Assembly: GCA_963805705.1 (NCBI GenBank) | Contig: CAWDVH010000005.1 | Location: forward strand, 1,426,001-1,490,000 | Origin: CAWDVH01 sp963805705 | GTDB taxonomy: Bacteria > Actinomycetota > Actinomycetes > Streptosporangiales > Streptosporangiaceae | Reading direction: 5' to 3' | DNA length: 64,000 nucleotides | Shown: in pieces, positions 48,997-57,748 of the stretch | Layout of the letters: each line of letters begins with the position of its first letter | Position numbering within the stretch: position 1 is the first letter of the stretch | Notes under the pieces: model-generated | The model's database searches: none | What the model saw: only the letters and a program-made list of their open reading frames with translations | Told to the model about the DNA's origin: nothing | Translations under genes and position numbers: made by a program

Positions 48997-50363
48997 CGCC
49001 GGCTCCCGGCCCGTGCCATGGCCCGCTGCCGGTCGAGCAGCGGCGGGTCGAAGCCCGCCGCCGCGAGCCGCTCCAGCATCCGGGACGAGGGGGTGTGCGC
49101 GGCGATCGGGCGCCCGGCCGGGCCCTCGGGCAGGAACAGCCGGTTGACCGCGGGCCGGTCGGTATCGCCGGGCGGCATGACCTCGAGGATCTCCGAGACG
49201 TACCGCACCGTGCGTTTCCCGTCATACATCTTGCGCACGTGCACGACGAGGTCGACGGCCATCCCGACCAGAATGTGGATCGCCCGCTCGGCCAGGGCGA
49301 GGCCGCCGCGCAGGCCGAGGATCAGGATGCGGTCAAAGGCCTCGGCCGGGGAGTTGGCGTGCAGCGTGCACATCGAGCCGTCCTGGCCCGAGTTCATGGC
49401 CTCCAGCATCGGCATGATCTCGCTGCGCCTGACCTCGCCGACGATGATCCGCCGTGGGTTGTGCCGCAGGGCGTGCGCGATCAGGTCGTGCAGGCTGATG
49501 CCGCCCGCGCCCTCGGAGTTCGCCTCCCTGGCCTCGAACGCGATCACGTCCGGATGCTTGGCCAGCGTGTGCAGGAACAGCTCGTATTCCGACTCCAGCG
49601 TCGCCACCCGCTCTCCCGGCGGGATCTCACTGGCCAGTCCGCGCAGCAGGGTGGTCTTGCCGGCATTCACGCCGCCGGTCACGATGATGTTGCACCGGCT
49701 GCGAACGGCCGCGGCGAGGAACCCGGCGATGGTCGCGTCCATCGTGCCGAGCTGCACCAGCCGGGGGAGGCTGACATCGAGGTGCCCGTGCCTGCGCAGC
49801 GAGACGCACGGCCGCGGCGTGACCGACATCGTCGCGGTCATCCGGGCACCGCCCGTGAGCGCCACGTTGACCAGCGGCGCCGCGGCGGAGAAGTCACGCG
49901 CGGTCTGCCCGCCGCGGGCAGCCCAGTTGCGGATCATGCCGATCAGGGCCTCGTCACTGGCGGCGACCGGCGGCCCGGCGACCCGCTCGCCGGTCGCGTA
50001 GGTGATCCAGACCTGATCGCATCCGTTGAGGTCGACATTCTCGACCTGGGGGTCGCGCATGTACGCGGCCAGCGGGCCGAGGCCATACCGCTGGTCGTAG
50101 ACGGCCTGCGCCAGCGCCTCCCGGTCACCAGGCGAGGGAACCGGGGCGCCGGCCCTGACCTGCCGCTCAGCCCACACACTGACGGCATCGCGGATGAGCG
50201 GAAGCACGTCCTGCGGCCGGGCGCCATCCTCCAGCCGGCCGGCGACCGCGGCGAGGATATCGGCGACGCCGGCGTGCAGCCGGGCATCCCCCAGCGCAGC
50301 CGGCTGCGGCGGGCGGGGCGGATCCTCCCGGCCGGGCGCTGCCTGGCCGTGCCGCGCAGTCAT
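48993..50363 (-). CDS. tadA: TadA/CpaF secretion ATPase
   Basis: 456-aa hexameric ATPase that powers pilus assembly. The N-terminal all-alpha domain ends near 90, followed by YGLGPLAAYMRDPQVENVDL typical of CpaF. Walker A is GGVNAGKTTLL (230-240), Asp box ERVATLESEYELFL, Walker B RIIVGEVRRSEIMPMLEAMN, and His box GSMCTLHANSPAEAFDRI. All motifs are intact. It overlaps the TadZ stop (ATGA, 50360-50363) and the TadB start. Confidence 0.95.
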   Translation of the reverse strand: MTARHGQAAPGREDPPRPPQPAALGDARLHAGVADILAAVAGRLEDGARPQDVLPLIRDAVSVWAERQVRAGAPVPSPGDREALAQAVYDQRYGLGPLAAYMRDPQVENVDLNGCDQVWITYATGERVAGPPVAASDEALIGMIRNWAARGGQTARDFSAAAPLVNVALTGGARMTATMSVTPRPCVSLRRHGHLDVSLPRLVQLGTMDATIAGFLAAAVRSRCNIIVTGGVNAGKTTLLRGLASEIPPGERVATLESEYELFLHTLAKHPDVIAFEAREANSEGAGGISLHDLIAHALRHNPRRIIVGEVRRSEIMPMLEAMNSGQDGSMCTLHANSPAEAFDRILILGLRGGLALAERAIHILVGMAVDLVVHVRKMYDGKRTVRYVSEILEVMPPGDTDRPAVNRLFLPEGPAGRPIAAHTPSSRMLERLAAAGFDPPLLDRQRAMARAGSRR

Positions 50364-51163
50364 AGGCCAAGGCCCGCTTCCTGCGGGTAGGGCCGCCCGA
50401 GCTCGTTCGCCGGCGGAGGCGGCGGCCCGGCGGCGAGCACCGCGTCGCGCAGGGCGCGGCCGGCTGCGCCTGCGGCCCGCACCAGCGGCCGGGCGGCCAG
50501 TCCCCGGCGGCTGCCCGTTCCGTCTGACAGCACGCTGGCGGTCTTGTGGTCCTGCGCCATCGAGCCGGCTACCGGGACCCCCAGGACCCTGGCGACCTCT
50601 TTGGCGGAGTGCGTTTCCTCGCCGGTGAGCAGGATGACCAGGCGCTGGCTGCTGCCGAGAATGCCGGTCAGCAACTCGATCCGCTGCCTGGCCTTGCTGA
50701 CCTGGCGCAGCGACGGCCTGAGCACCAGGACAACGAGACTCGCCGCGGTCAGGACCGGGGCCACGGCCGGATGGGCGTCCAGTCGGCCGCAGTCGGCGAT
50801 GACGTCGGCGGGAACCGCGGCCAGCGTCTCGGCTAGGGCCGGCCAGTAGGGCGCGATCCCGGCCGCCTGCCGCGGATCGGAGATCCCGGCCAGCAGCTTG
50901 CGGCTGTGCTCGTCGTCCAGGTCAATCAGCTCTCGCCACAGCGCGCCGGCGGCCGCATCATGCCCGCGGCCGGCCTCCATGGCCAGGGGCAGCAGCCCGT
51001 TGGTGCCGGGCAGGTGCCCGGCAAACAAGCCGGCCAGAATGTCGCCGCCGCTCGGGTCGCACTCGGCGACGATCACCTGGGACGGCCAGGCCAGCGCCAG
51101 CGCTAGCGCCGTGGTGGTCACGCCGGGGGACCCGCCGCCGGAGACGAGCGCGTACAGGCTCAT
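50360..51163 (-). CDS. TadZ/CpaE-like ParA-family protein
   Basis: 267-aa MinD/ParA-like localisation protein. The P-loop reads SGGGSPGVTTTALALALAWP: the Lys of the Walker A is missing (VTT rather than GKTT/GKS), common in TadZ-type proteins that bind but may not hydrolyse ATP. VIVAECDPSGGDILAGLFAG is the Walker A' follow-up and VPADVIADCGRLDAHP the switch II region. The Pro-rich C-terminus is short. It likely sets the pilus site. Coupled by ATGA overlaps on both sides. Confidence 0.87.
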   Translation of the reverse strand: MSLYALVSGGGSPGVTTTALALALAWPSQVIVAECDPSGGDILAGLFAGHLPGTNGLLPLAMEAGRGHDAAAGALWRELIDLDDEHSRKLLAGISDPRQAAGIAPYWPALAETLAAVPADVIADCGRLDAHPAVAPVLTAASLVVLVLRPSLRQVSKARQRIELLTGILGSSQRLVILLTGEETHSAKEVARVLGVPVAGSMAQDHKTASVLSDGTGSRRGLAARPLVRAAGAAGRALRDAVLAAGPPPPPANELGRPYPQEAGLGL

Positions 51164-51885
51164 CGGCCGGTCCTCCTGGTGACGATCAGCGCGATCTGGC
51201 CGGTCGAGGCCTGATCGGCTACGTCAGGCCCGGTCTTGGCCGCGACCAGCAGGTCGACCACGTCGAGCCCGTCCTGATCGGGAACGGTGGTGACCGCCTC
51301 GACGACTCCCGTGACCGGCGCGGTGAGCACGGGGCCGGCCGATCCCGAGCCGGACCCGCCCGGCGTGCCGGGGGTGGCGACTACCAGCACGTGATCACCT
51401 GGCGCCAGGCCGCTGGCCGGAAGCACCGAGGGCTTCACTCCGATCGGCACCAGCACCTCGCCGGGAGGCGGCGGCAGGGACGTCGTCAGCTCCGAGGGCG
51501 CCAGCAGCGTTCCCGGCCGCAGCGCCGTGGCCGCCACCAGTCCGGTGACCTGGCTCAGCTGACGCGCCGGGATGTCCTTGACACCGGGTCCGGCCGCGAT
51601 GGATGTCGTGACCAGGTCGGCCGACGTGATCACTGAGCCGGCCGGCACCGCCGAGGCCACCAGGATCACGGGGACCTGATGGTTCTGCCGCTGATAGAGG
51701 GCGGCGCTGGCCAGGATGCCCGCGCCGACCAGGACCACGGCCAGGGCGATCATCCCTGGCCGGCGGTGCCTCGGCAGGCTGCGCAGCTGGCCCAGTGTCA
51801 CGGGAGCCACGCCGCCGTTGGGCGCCAGCTCAGGCTCGGGATGGTAGACCGTCCCGAAGCCGGCCCCTGGCTCGCCCGCGGTCAT
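51160..51885 (-). CDS. CpaB/RcpC-like SAF-domain membrane protein
   Basis: 241-aa protein. One helix about 44-65 (MIALAVVLVGAGILASAALY), then a SAF domain (ILVASAVPAGSVITSADLVT, RPGTLLAPSELT) and a second beta region (APGDHVLVVATPGTPGG). In Tad loci CpaB/RcpC spans the envelope; in this Gram-positive setting it probably lies outside the membrane. Its start overlaps the secreted poly-Gly protein stop (51882-51885) and its stop overlaps TadZ. Confidence 0.85.
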   Translation of the reverse strand: MTAGEPGAGFGTVYHPEPELAPNGGVAPVTLGQLRSLPRHRRPGMIALAVVLVGAGILASAALYQRQNHQVPVILVASAVPAGSVITSADLVTTSIAAGPGVKDIPARQLSQVTGLVAATALRPGTLLAPSELTTSLPPPPGEVLVPIGVKPSVLPASGLAPGDHVLVVATPGTPGGSGSGSAGPVLTAPVTGVVEAVTTVPDQDGLDVVDLLVAAKTGPDVADQASTGQIALIVTRRTGR

Positions 51886-52742
51886 CGGGTCGTCACCAGC
51901 GCCTGGCCCTCGGCCACCCGCATCGCGATCGGATCCGCGATCTGCAGCGCCGGATTCACCACTCCCCCGGTGCCACCCGATCCGGTCCAGGTCACGTCCC
52001 AGGTCACGGTCACTGACGCCTGGTAGGCACCGCCGGGCTGCAGGGCCGAGGACTGGGTGTAGGTGTACGAGCAGTCCGTCGTGCCGTGGCCCGCCGTCGC
52101 CGCAGCCGCACGGTAGGAGATTCCTGGCCCGTGGCAGGAGGCGCCGGCCAGGCCTGCGCCGGGATTGAAGGTCAGCTGCTGGGGAGTCGCGACAACCTCA
52201 GCGAACACCGGGCCGGCTGCGACGCGGACCGTAACCGGGTGCCACTGCGCGGCCGGCACCCAGAACCACTCGGGCAGGCCGACGAGCCCGTCCTGGCCCA
52301 GCGGCGGTGCCGTGCCGGGGGCCAGGACCGGAACGGTGAGCTCGCCTTCGGCCACCTGGAGCAGTTCCTGCGGGGTAACGGCCGGAACGCCGTTCCCGCC
52401 CACCAGGGTCACGCCGCCAAACGGCTGGGTGCCCGGGCAGGTGAGCGCCGCCCACTTCTCGCCCGCCGGGGGCGGCGGCAGGCCCAGGAACGTGATCTGC
52501 GCCGGGGACAGCAGCGTGGTGGTGCAGGTGATGTTGTTGCCTCCTCCTCCTCCTCCTCCTCCACCACCGCCTCCACCGCCTCCGCCTCCGCCGTCGCTGC
52601 ACTCGACAATCCAGCTGTGCGGCGGTACGAAGACCCGCTTGCAGCCGCCCGGCGCAGTAGGCGCGGCGTTCGCGGCCGGGCCGCCGATGATCACCGCTGC
52701 CGCGATCACGGCCAGTAACGGCAGGTACTTCAGGAGACGCAT
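51882..52742 (-). CDS. Secreted poly-glycine protein of the Tad locus
   Basis: 286-aa exported protein. Signal peptide 1-27 (MRLLKYLPLLAVIAAAVIIG, cleavage near NAA-AP). CKRVFVPPHSWIVECSD is followed by about 18 consecutive Gly, then CTTTLLSPAQITFLGLPPPP and a domain with paired Cys (ITCTTT, LTCPGT, ASCHGP, TDCSYT). WDVTWTGSGGTGGVVNP near the end resembles other Streptomyces Tad-locus secreted proteins, but I cannot name a family. ATG 52742 has GGAGGT 3 nt upstream and overlaps the previous gene by 13 nt. It may be a pilus-associated surface component. Confidence 0.72.
   Translation of the reverse strand: MRLLKYLPLLAVIAAAVIIGGPAANAAPTAPGGCKRVFVPPHSWIVECSDGGGGGGGGGGGGGGGGGGNNITCTTTLLSPAQITFLGLPPPPAGEKWAALTCPGTQPFGGVTLVGGNGVPAVTPQELLQVAEGELTVPVLAPGTAPPLGQDGLVGLPEWFWVPAAQWHPVTVRVAAGPVFAEVVATPQQLTFNPGAGLAGASCHGPGISYRAAAATAGHGTTDCSYTYTQSSALQPGGAYQASVTVTWDVTWTGSGGTGGVVNPALQIADPIAMRVAEGQALVTTR
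52541..52599 (-). repeat. Trinucleotide tract encoding poly-glycine
   Basis: Plus-strand cctcctcctcctcctcctcc turns into caccaccgcctccaccgcct. On the minus strand it encodes about 18 Gly in a row inside the secreted protein. The pure GGA portion is likely slippage-prone, but changes of whole codons keep frame. Confidence 0.8.
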
Positions 52743-53386
52743 GGCACCTCCACGGGTTCCATGTTGGAGACGAGCCACCGTCCCTGCGAGCGCACGACGG
52801 TGACGTAGGTGTTGAGGTGCGGCAGCCCGAAGCTGTCCGGGACTACCCGCCCGGTACGCACGTCCTGGGCGCCGAAATGGCTCAGGTCCAGGCAGTCGTG
52901 CAGCGAGGCACGATTCCCGTCCCTGGCCACGCTCAGGATGTGCGTGATTGCGCCGCCATAGGCGATTTCATGTGCGGCCCATACTTTGCGGTCGGCCTTT
53001 ACGGCCAGTGCGACGTCACCGGGCGACTCATACGGCGTCAGGATCGCCGTGGCCCTCGCGGTGCTCTGTGCGTTCATCGCTTCCGCGTACGCCCGCCAGT
53101 AGCCGGTATAGGCGGCGATAACCTGCTGGCGGGGCGTCAGCTTCGGATTGCTCAATGACTCCGGCCGGGCGGCTTGCGGCCGGAACTTGCCGGGCAGCGC
53201 GACCCTGGCCTGAGCCGCGCAGCCGACGGCCGCCAGCACCAGCAGCAGCGCCAGGGCCACCCAGCCCGCCTGGCCGGGGCGCCCGCGCACTGGCACCGGA
53301 GGTGCGGCCAGGGCAGATCGCAGCCGCCTTGGCGGTCGAGCTGACCGGCCGCCTAACCTGCGACCGGCAGCAACAAGGAAAGACAT
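52730..53386 (-). CDS. Exported protein heading the Tad operon, Cys-anchored lipoprotein-like
   Basis: 218-aa protein. Basic N-terminus to about 40, a hydrophobic helix GWVALALLLVLAAVGCAAQA (about 41-60) whose VGC could be a lipobox, then a soluble domain resembling small NTF2/DUF-type secreted proteins: LTPRQQVIAAYTGYWRAYAE, ATAILTPYESPGDVALAVKA, HLNTYVTVVRSQGRWLVSNM. ATG 53386 is chosen because upstream in-frame sequence is not protein-like. It is the first gene of the minus-strand Tad operon; the AT-richer 234-nt region 53387-53620 probably carries the operon promoter. Function unknown. Confidence 0.68.
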   Translation of the reverse strand: MSFLVAAGRRLGGRSARPPRRLRSALAAPPVPVRGRPGQAGWVALALLLVLAAVGCAAQARVALPGKFRPQAARPESLSNPKLTPRQQVIAAYTGYWRAYAEAMNAQSTARATAILTPYESPGDVALAVKADRKVWAAHEIAYGGAITHILSVARDGNRASLHDCLDLSHFGAQDVRTGRVVPDSFGLPHLNTYVTVVRSQGRWLVSNMEPVEVPCVS

Positions 53387-53620
53387 GACGCTACTGCTCC
53401 AGCTGGCCAATACTTCCCCCTGGCCGCCGTGACAGCATTGCGTACTTGGCCACCGCCGCACAAGCCGGTCGGCGGCAAATATTGTCAAACCACTGTTAAA
53501 TTTTGCGCAGAATCGGCGATTTCCCGCAGATGCGGACTAAGGGTCACTCGGCCTCCTGGCCATGCGCGCCTCCGGGTCGAATAGCATCAAGTCACATACG
53601 TCACAGACGCCAATACAGCC

Positions 53621-54388
53621 TCAAAGCGCCGGGCGGGAAAGGATCACCAGGAACATTCCCGCGATCATGAATGGGCCGAAGGGAATGTGCTGCCGCAGGC
53701 TGGCCCGGCGCGCCGCCAGCAGGGCGGCGCCGTACATCGCGGCGAGCAGGAATCCGGCGAAAACGCCAGCTAGCAGGGTGCTCCAGCCGGACCAGGCCAG
53801 GGCCGTGCCGACACTCGCCGATAGCCGACGGTCACCGCCGCCGACGGCCGCCGGGCTGATGAGCGCGATGATGAAATAGCAGGCGGCGAGGGCCAGGCCG
53901 CCGAGCACGGCCCGGCCGACGCTGTCCCACTGCCCGGCCGAGGCAGCGGCCAGCGTCAGGATGGCCACGGTGCCCGCGTACGCAGGCCCGGTCAGCGCGT
54001 TGGGCAGCCGCCGCACGGCCGCATCGATGTAGGCCAGGGGCACCGAGCAGACGGCCAGGAAGCAGTACGCCGCCAGTAGCAGGCCGGGCTGGATCCGGGC
54101 GGCCAGGAGACCGAGCAGGACCGCGGAGGTCAGCTCCACGGTGAGCAGGGGCGGCCCCAGGCCAGCGGCGCAGCCGGGGCACCGGCCTGATGGCCACTGG
54201 GCGGCCACGACGGGGAGCCGCGCCGGGCGGCCGCTGAGGATCTGGTCCCCGCACCTGGGGCAGGCCAGCCGCGGTGACTCGCCGGCCGCGACCGCGTAGC
54301 GGAAGATCAGAGCGCGCTGCCACGGGCCGATCAGAAGCCCGGCCAGGGCCAGGGCAGCGATCAGCAGTGGTCGTGCGGCCAGCGCCAT
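53621..54388 (-). CDS. A24-family prepilin peptidase
   Basis: 255-aa membrane protease that cleaves (pre)pilins after Gly. Catalytic Asp residues are D122 in AYIDAAVRRLPN and D186 in AVGGGDRRLS. Two Cys pairs (C43/C46, C70/C73: CPRC, CPGC) form the zinc-binding cytoplasmic loop of full-length PilD-type enzymes. Seven or eight helices fill the rest. It is upstream of the Tad operon on the same strand, separated by 234 nt, and is the obvious processing enzyme for the Flp and TadE proteins. Confidence 0.92.
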   Translation of the reverse strand: MALAARPLLIAALALAGLLIGPWQRALIFRYAVAAGESPRLACPRCGDQILSGRPARLPVVAAQWPSGRCPGCAAGLGPPLLTVELTSAVLLGLLAARIQPGLLLAAYCFLAVCSVPLAYIDAAVRRLPNALTGPAYAGTVAILTLAAASAGQWDSVGRAVLGGLALAACYFIIALISPAAVGGGDRRLSASVGTALAWSGWSTLLAGVFAGFLLAAMYGAALLAARRASLRQHIPFGPFMIAGMFLVILSRPAL

Positions 54389-54481
54389 TCCAGGACCTTA
54401 CCGGCCGGCTGAGCCGCCGCCGGGGTACCGGATCGGTTCCAGGCATATACGTGCAGGTCTTCGCTGGCCTAGCATGCGCAC

Positions 54482-56977
54482 GTGGCCATGATGTATGACG
54501 TCGTCAAGCGGGTGCTGGTCGGCACGCCGGTCCAGAGCGACCGGCTGGGCGAGACGCTGCTGCCGAAGAAGATCGCGCTGCCGGTCTTCGCCAGCGACGC
54601 CCTGTCCTCCGTGGCCTACGCCACCGAGCAGATCCTGATCGTCCTGTCAGCCGGCGGCGTCGCCCTGCTGACCCACACCCCATGGATCGCGGTGGCAGTC
54701 GGGCTGCTGATGCTGGTCGTCGTCGCCTCCTACCGGCAGAACGTGCACGCCTACCCCTCCGGCGGCGGCGACTACGAGGTAGCCACCACCAATCTGGGTC
54801 CCCGCATCGGGATGACCGTAGCCAGCGCCCTGATGGTCGACTACACCCTCACGGTCGCGGTGTCGGTCTCCTCCGGGGTCGCCAACCTGGCCTCGGCGTT
54901 CCCGGTCCTGGACTCCAGCGTGACGCTGATCGCCGTGATCATCGTTTCGGTCATTGCCATCATGAACCTGCGCGGCGTACGGGAGTCCGGCACGGCCTTC
55001 GCGATCCCCACCTACTGCTTCATCGGCACGGTCACGCTGCTGATCATCTGGGGCGCCATCCGGCTCGCATCCGGCCAGCACCTGCAGGCCGAGAGCGCGA
55101 CCTACCACTACAAGTCGGTTAAGGAGTACAGCGGCCTGCTGCTGCTGTTCCTGCTGCTGCGGGCCTTCTCCTCCGGCTGCACGGCCCTGACCGGCGTAGA
55201 GGCGATCAGCAACGGGGTGCCTGCGTTCAAGAAGCCGAAGAGCAAGAATGCCGCCACCACCCTGGCCCTGCTCGGCGCGGTGTCCGTCGCGATGTTTGCC
55301 GGGATCACCGCACTGGCCCTGATCAGCCACGTGCATGTGGGCGAGCCAGGCGCCGTCGCCCTGCCCCCCGGCCAGTCGCCGCGGACCGTTATCGCGCAGG
55401 TGGGACGGGCGGTGTTCGGGGACACCTCACCGTTCTTCTACATCCTGCAGCTGGTCACCGCGCTGATCCTGGTCCTGGCGGCTAACACTGCGTTCAACGG
55501 CTTCCCCGTGCTCGCGTCGATCCTGGCCAGGGACGGCTACCTGCCGCGCCAGCTGCGCAACCGCGGTGACCGGCTGGCGTTCAGCAACGGCATCCTGCTG
55601 CTGGCCGGCTTCGCGGTGGTGCTCATCGTGGCCTTCCATGCCTCGCCCACCCGGCTGATCCAGCTGTACATCATCGGCGTGTTCGTCTCTTTCGTCTGCA
55701 GCCAGACCGGCATGATCCGGCACTGGAACCGCCACCTGCGCACCACGACCGACCCCAGGGTCAGGCGCAAGATGGTGCGGTCCAGGGCGATCAACACCGT
55801 CGGGGCCTGCGTTACTGGTGTCGTCCTGGTCATCGTGCTGGTCAGCAAGTTCGCCAACGGAGCCTGGATTGCCGTGGCCGCCATGGGAGTCATCTGGATG
55901 ACCATGTACGGCATTCACAAGCACTACGCGAACGTCGCCCTCGAGCTGACCCCGGCCGAGGACGTCGCCATGACGCTGCCCGCCAGCAACCGGTCCATCG
56001 TGCTGGTATCGAAGCTGCATCTGCCGACGCTGCGGGCGCTGGCGTACGCGCGGGCGACCAGGCCGAGCCGGCTGGAGGCGATCACCGTTGACGTGGACGA
56101 CGCCGAGACGCTCCGGCTGAAGGAGGAGTGGGATAACAGCGACATGCCGGTCCCGCTGACGGTCATCGCCTCGCCCTACCGGGAGATCACCCGCCCGGTC
56201 ATCGAGTACGTGAAGCGGCTGCGCCGCGAGAGCCCGCGCGACATCATCACCGTCTACATCCCGGAGTACGTCCTCGGCCACTGGTGGGAGCAGGTACTGC
56301 ACAATCAGTCGGCGCTGCGGCTCAAGGCACGCCTGCTGCAGCAGCGTGGCGTGGTCGTGGCCAGCGTCCCCTATCAGCTGAGCTCGGCGACCAGGTCGTT
56401 GCCGGCCGCGGGCGGGACCGGCCGGGCGGGGGCCGCCGCCGGAGCGGTCCCGGCTAACGGGGCAGCCCGGCCGGGCGGGGCAGGCACGCCCGGCGTGACG
56501 GTCCCGGCCGCCAGGCCAGGCGCGGCGGACGACCCGCTCGGCAATGGCCAGCACGCGGGGAAAGCCGCACGGCCAGCTGCCCGGCGGGCCCTCTCGCCGC
56601 GCAAGAGCCCGCTGCGCCGGCTCACCGCAGGGCGGGAAGCGCTGCACGCGCAGGAAGTCCAGGCCGAGATGTCCGAGGTCAGCGGGGTCGGCGGGGTCGC
56701 CGCGGCTCAGATCGCCGACTGCCCGGACCGCCAGGTAGTCGACGTCGTGGGCACGCTCAGGACGGTCACGCTGCGACCGCGGGGAACGAGCCTCACGATG
56801 GAGGCTGACCTGTGGGATGGCACCGGCACCATCACCCTGGTCTGGCTCGGGCGGCGACACATCCCCGGCATCCAGCCGGGCCGCCGCCTGGTCGTGCACG
56901 GGCGCGTCGCGGAGATCAAGGGCGAGCGCACCATCTTCAACCCCATCTATGAACTGCGCTCGTCCGGCGGAGAGTGA
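54482..56977 (+). CDS. KimA-like APC transporter fused to a C-terminal OB-fold domain
   Basis: 831-aa protein. Residues about 25-490 are a 12-helix APC-superfamily transporter beginning VFASDALSSVAYATEQILIV. Asp39 and Tyr46 keep the seven-residue spacing of the ion-binding Asp/Tyr pair I recall for B. subtilis KimA, a potassium importer. About 490-650 form a cytosolic domain (SIVLVSKLHLPTLRALAYAR, ITVYIPEYVLGHWWEQVLHN). An Ala/Gly/Pro linker (about 655-720) leads to a complete small OB-fold protein: SPLRRLTAGREAL, VVDVVGTLRTVTLRPRG, GTITLVWLGRRHIPGIQPGR, NPIYELRSSGGE. In mycobacteria the homologous APC and OB-fold genes are separate, with two Trk genes and a DUF3159 gene between them. The start is GTG 54482 or ATG 54488. 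Confidence 0.88.
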   Translation: MAMMYDVVKRVLVGTPVQSDRLGETLLPKKIALPVFASDALSSVAYATEQILIVLSAGGVALLTHTPWIAVAVGLLMLVVVASYRQNVHAYPSGGGDYEVATTNLGPRIGMTVASALMVDYTLTVAVSVSSGVANLASAFPVLDSSVTLIAVIIVSVIAIMNLRGVRESGTAFAIPTYCFIGTVTLLIIWGAIRLASGQHLQAESATYHYKSVKEYSGLLLLFLLLRAFSSGCTALTGVEAISNGVPAFKKPKSKNAATTLALLGAVSVAMFAGITALALISHVHVGEPGAVALPPGQSPRTVIAQVGRAVFGDTSPFFYILQLVTALILVLAANTAFNGFPVLASILARDGYLPRQLRNRGDRLAFSNGILLLAGFAVVLIVAFHASPTRLIQLYIIGVFVSFVCSQTGMIRHWNRHLRTTTDPRVRRKMVRSRAINTVGACVTGVVLVIVLVSKFANGAWIAVAAMGVIWMTMYGIHKHYANVALELTPAEDVAMTLPASNRSIVLVSKLHLPTLRALAYARATRPSRLEAITVDVDDAETLRLKEEWDNSDMPVPLTVIASPYREITRPVIEYVKRLRRESPRDIITVYIPEYVLGHWWEQVLHNQSALRLKARLLQQRGVVVASVPYQLSSATRSLPAAGGTGRAGAAAGAVPANGAARPGGAGTPGVTVPAARPGAADDPLGNGQHAGKAARPAARRALSPRKSPLRRLTAGREALHAQEVQAEMSEVSGVGGVAAAQIADCPDRQVVDVVGTLRTVTLRPRGTSLTMEADLWDGTGTITLVWLGRRHIPGIQPGRRLVVHGRVAEIKGERTIFNPIYELRSSGGE

Positions 56978-57073
56978 GGGCTTCCCTGGGCTGCGACGGG
57001 TCCTGAGCGACGGAGCCGGGCGGCGGGGCCGGGAGCGGAGGTCCGGGACGGCCGAGCCAGGGAGCGGAAGCCG

Positions 57074-57748
57074 CTAGGAGCGGAACCGGTAGCCCATGCC
57101 GGGCTCGGTCAGCAGGTAACGCGGCCGGGACGGATCGGGCTCTAGCTTGCGGCGCAGGTTGGCGACGTAGACGCGCAGGTAGTTGCCCTCAGTCTCGTAC
57201 CCTGGGCCCCACACCTCATGCAGTAGCTGGCGCTGGGTGACCAGGCGCTCACGGTGGCGCACCAGGACCTCGAGCAGCTGCCATTCCGTCGGGGTCAGGC
57301 GCACGTCGGCGCCGTCGCGGGTTACGCGCTTGTCCGCCAGGTCGACGGTGAAGTCGCTGGTGGCGACGACTGGCTCATCCGGCGCGGGCGAGGCCCGGCG
57401 GACGGCGGCCCGCAGCCGGGCCAGCAGCTCGTCCATCCCGAACGGCTTGGTGACGTAGTCGTCTGCCCCGGCGTCCAGGGCGGCGACCTTCTGACCCTCC
57501 TGGCCCCAGGCGGACAGCACGATGATCGGCGTGGAGGTCCAGCCCCGTACTCCCCTGATGACGTCGGTGCCGTCCATGTCCGGCAGCCCGAGATCCAGGA
57601 TCAGGACATCTGGCCGGACCCTGGCCATCGCCTCCAGGCCTGACGCCCCGTCCGCGGCGGTACTGACCTCGTACTTGCGGGCGGTGAGGTTGATCCGCAG
57701 CGCGCGCAGGATCGGGGGCTCGTCGTCAATGACCAGGACCCTGGTCAC
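57074..57748 (-). CDS. kdpE: KdpE-like response regulator
   Basis: 224-aa OmpR-family regulator. VIDDEPPILRALRINLTARK, phospho-acceptor Asp in VLILDLGLPDMDG, VLSAWGQE and YVTKPFGMDELLARL match KdpE closely. The winged helix ends HEVWGPGYETEGNYLRVYVA and GMGYRFRS. Its ATG overlaps the kinase stop by 4 nt. Converging on it is the KimA-like transporter, which fits K+ control, but no kdpFABC genes are in the window. Confidence 0.88.
   Translation of the reverse strand: MTRVLVIDDEPPILRALRINLTARKYEVSTAADGASGLEAMARVRPDVLILDLGLPDMDGTDVIRGVRGWTSTPIIVLSAWGQEGQKVAALDAGADDYVTKPFGMDELLARLRAAVRRASPAPDEPVVATSDFTVDLADKRVTRDGADVRLTPTEWQLLEVLVRHRERLVTQRQLLHEVWGPGYETEGNYLRVYVANLRRKLEPDPSRPRYLLTEPGMGYRFRS

Noticed and set aside
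53460..53488. TTGACA with a possible -10 for the Tad operon
   Set aside because: TTGACA at 53488-53483 (minus strand) is good, but the -10 at proper spacing reads GCTTGT; too weak to list as a promoter.
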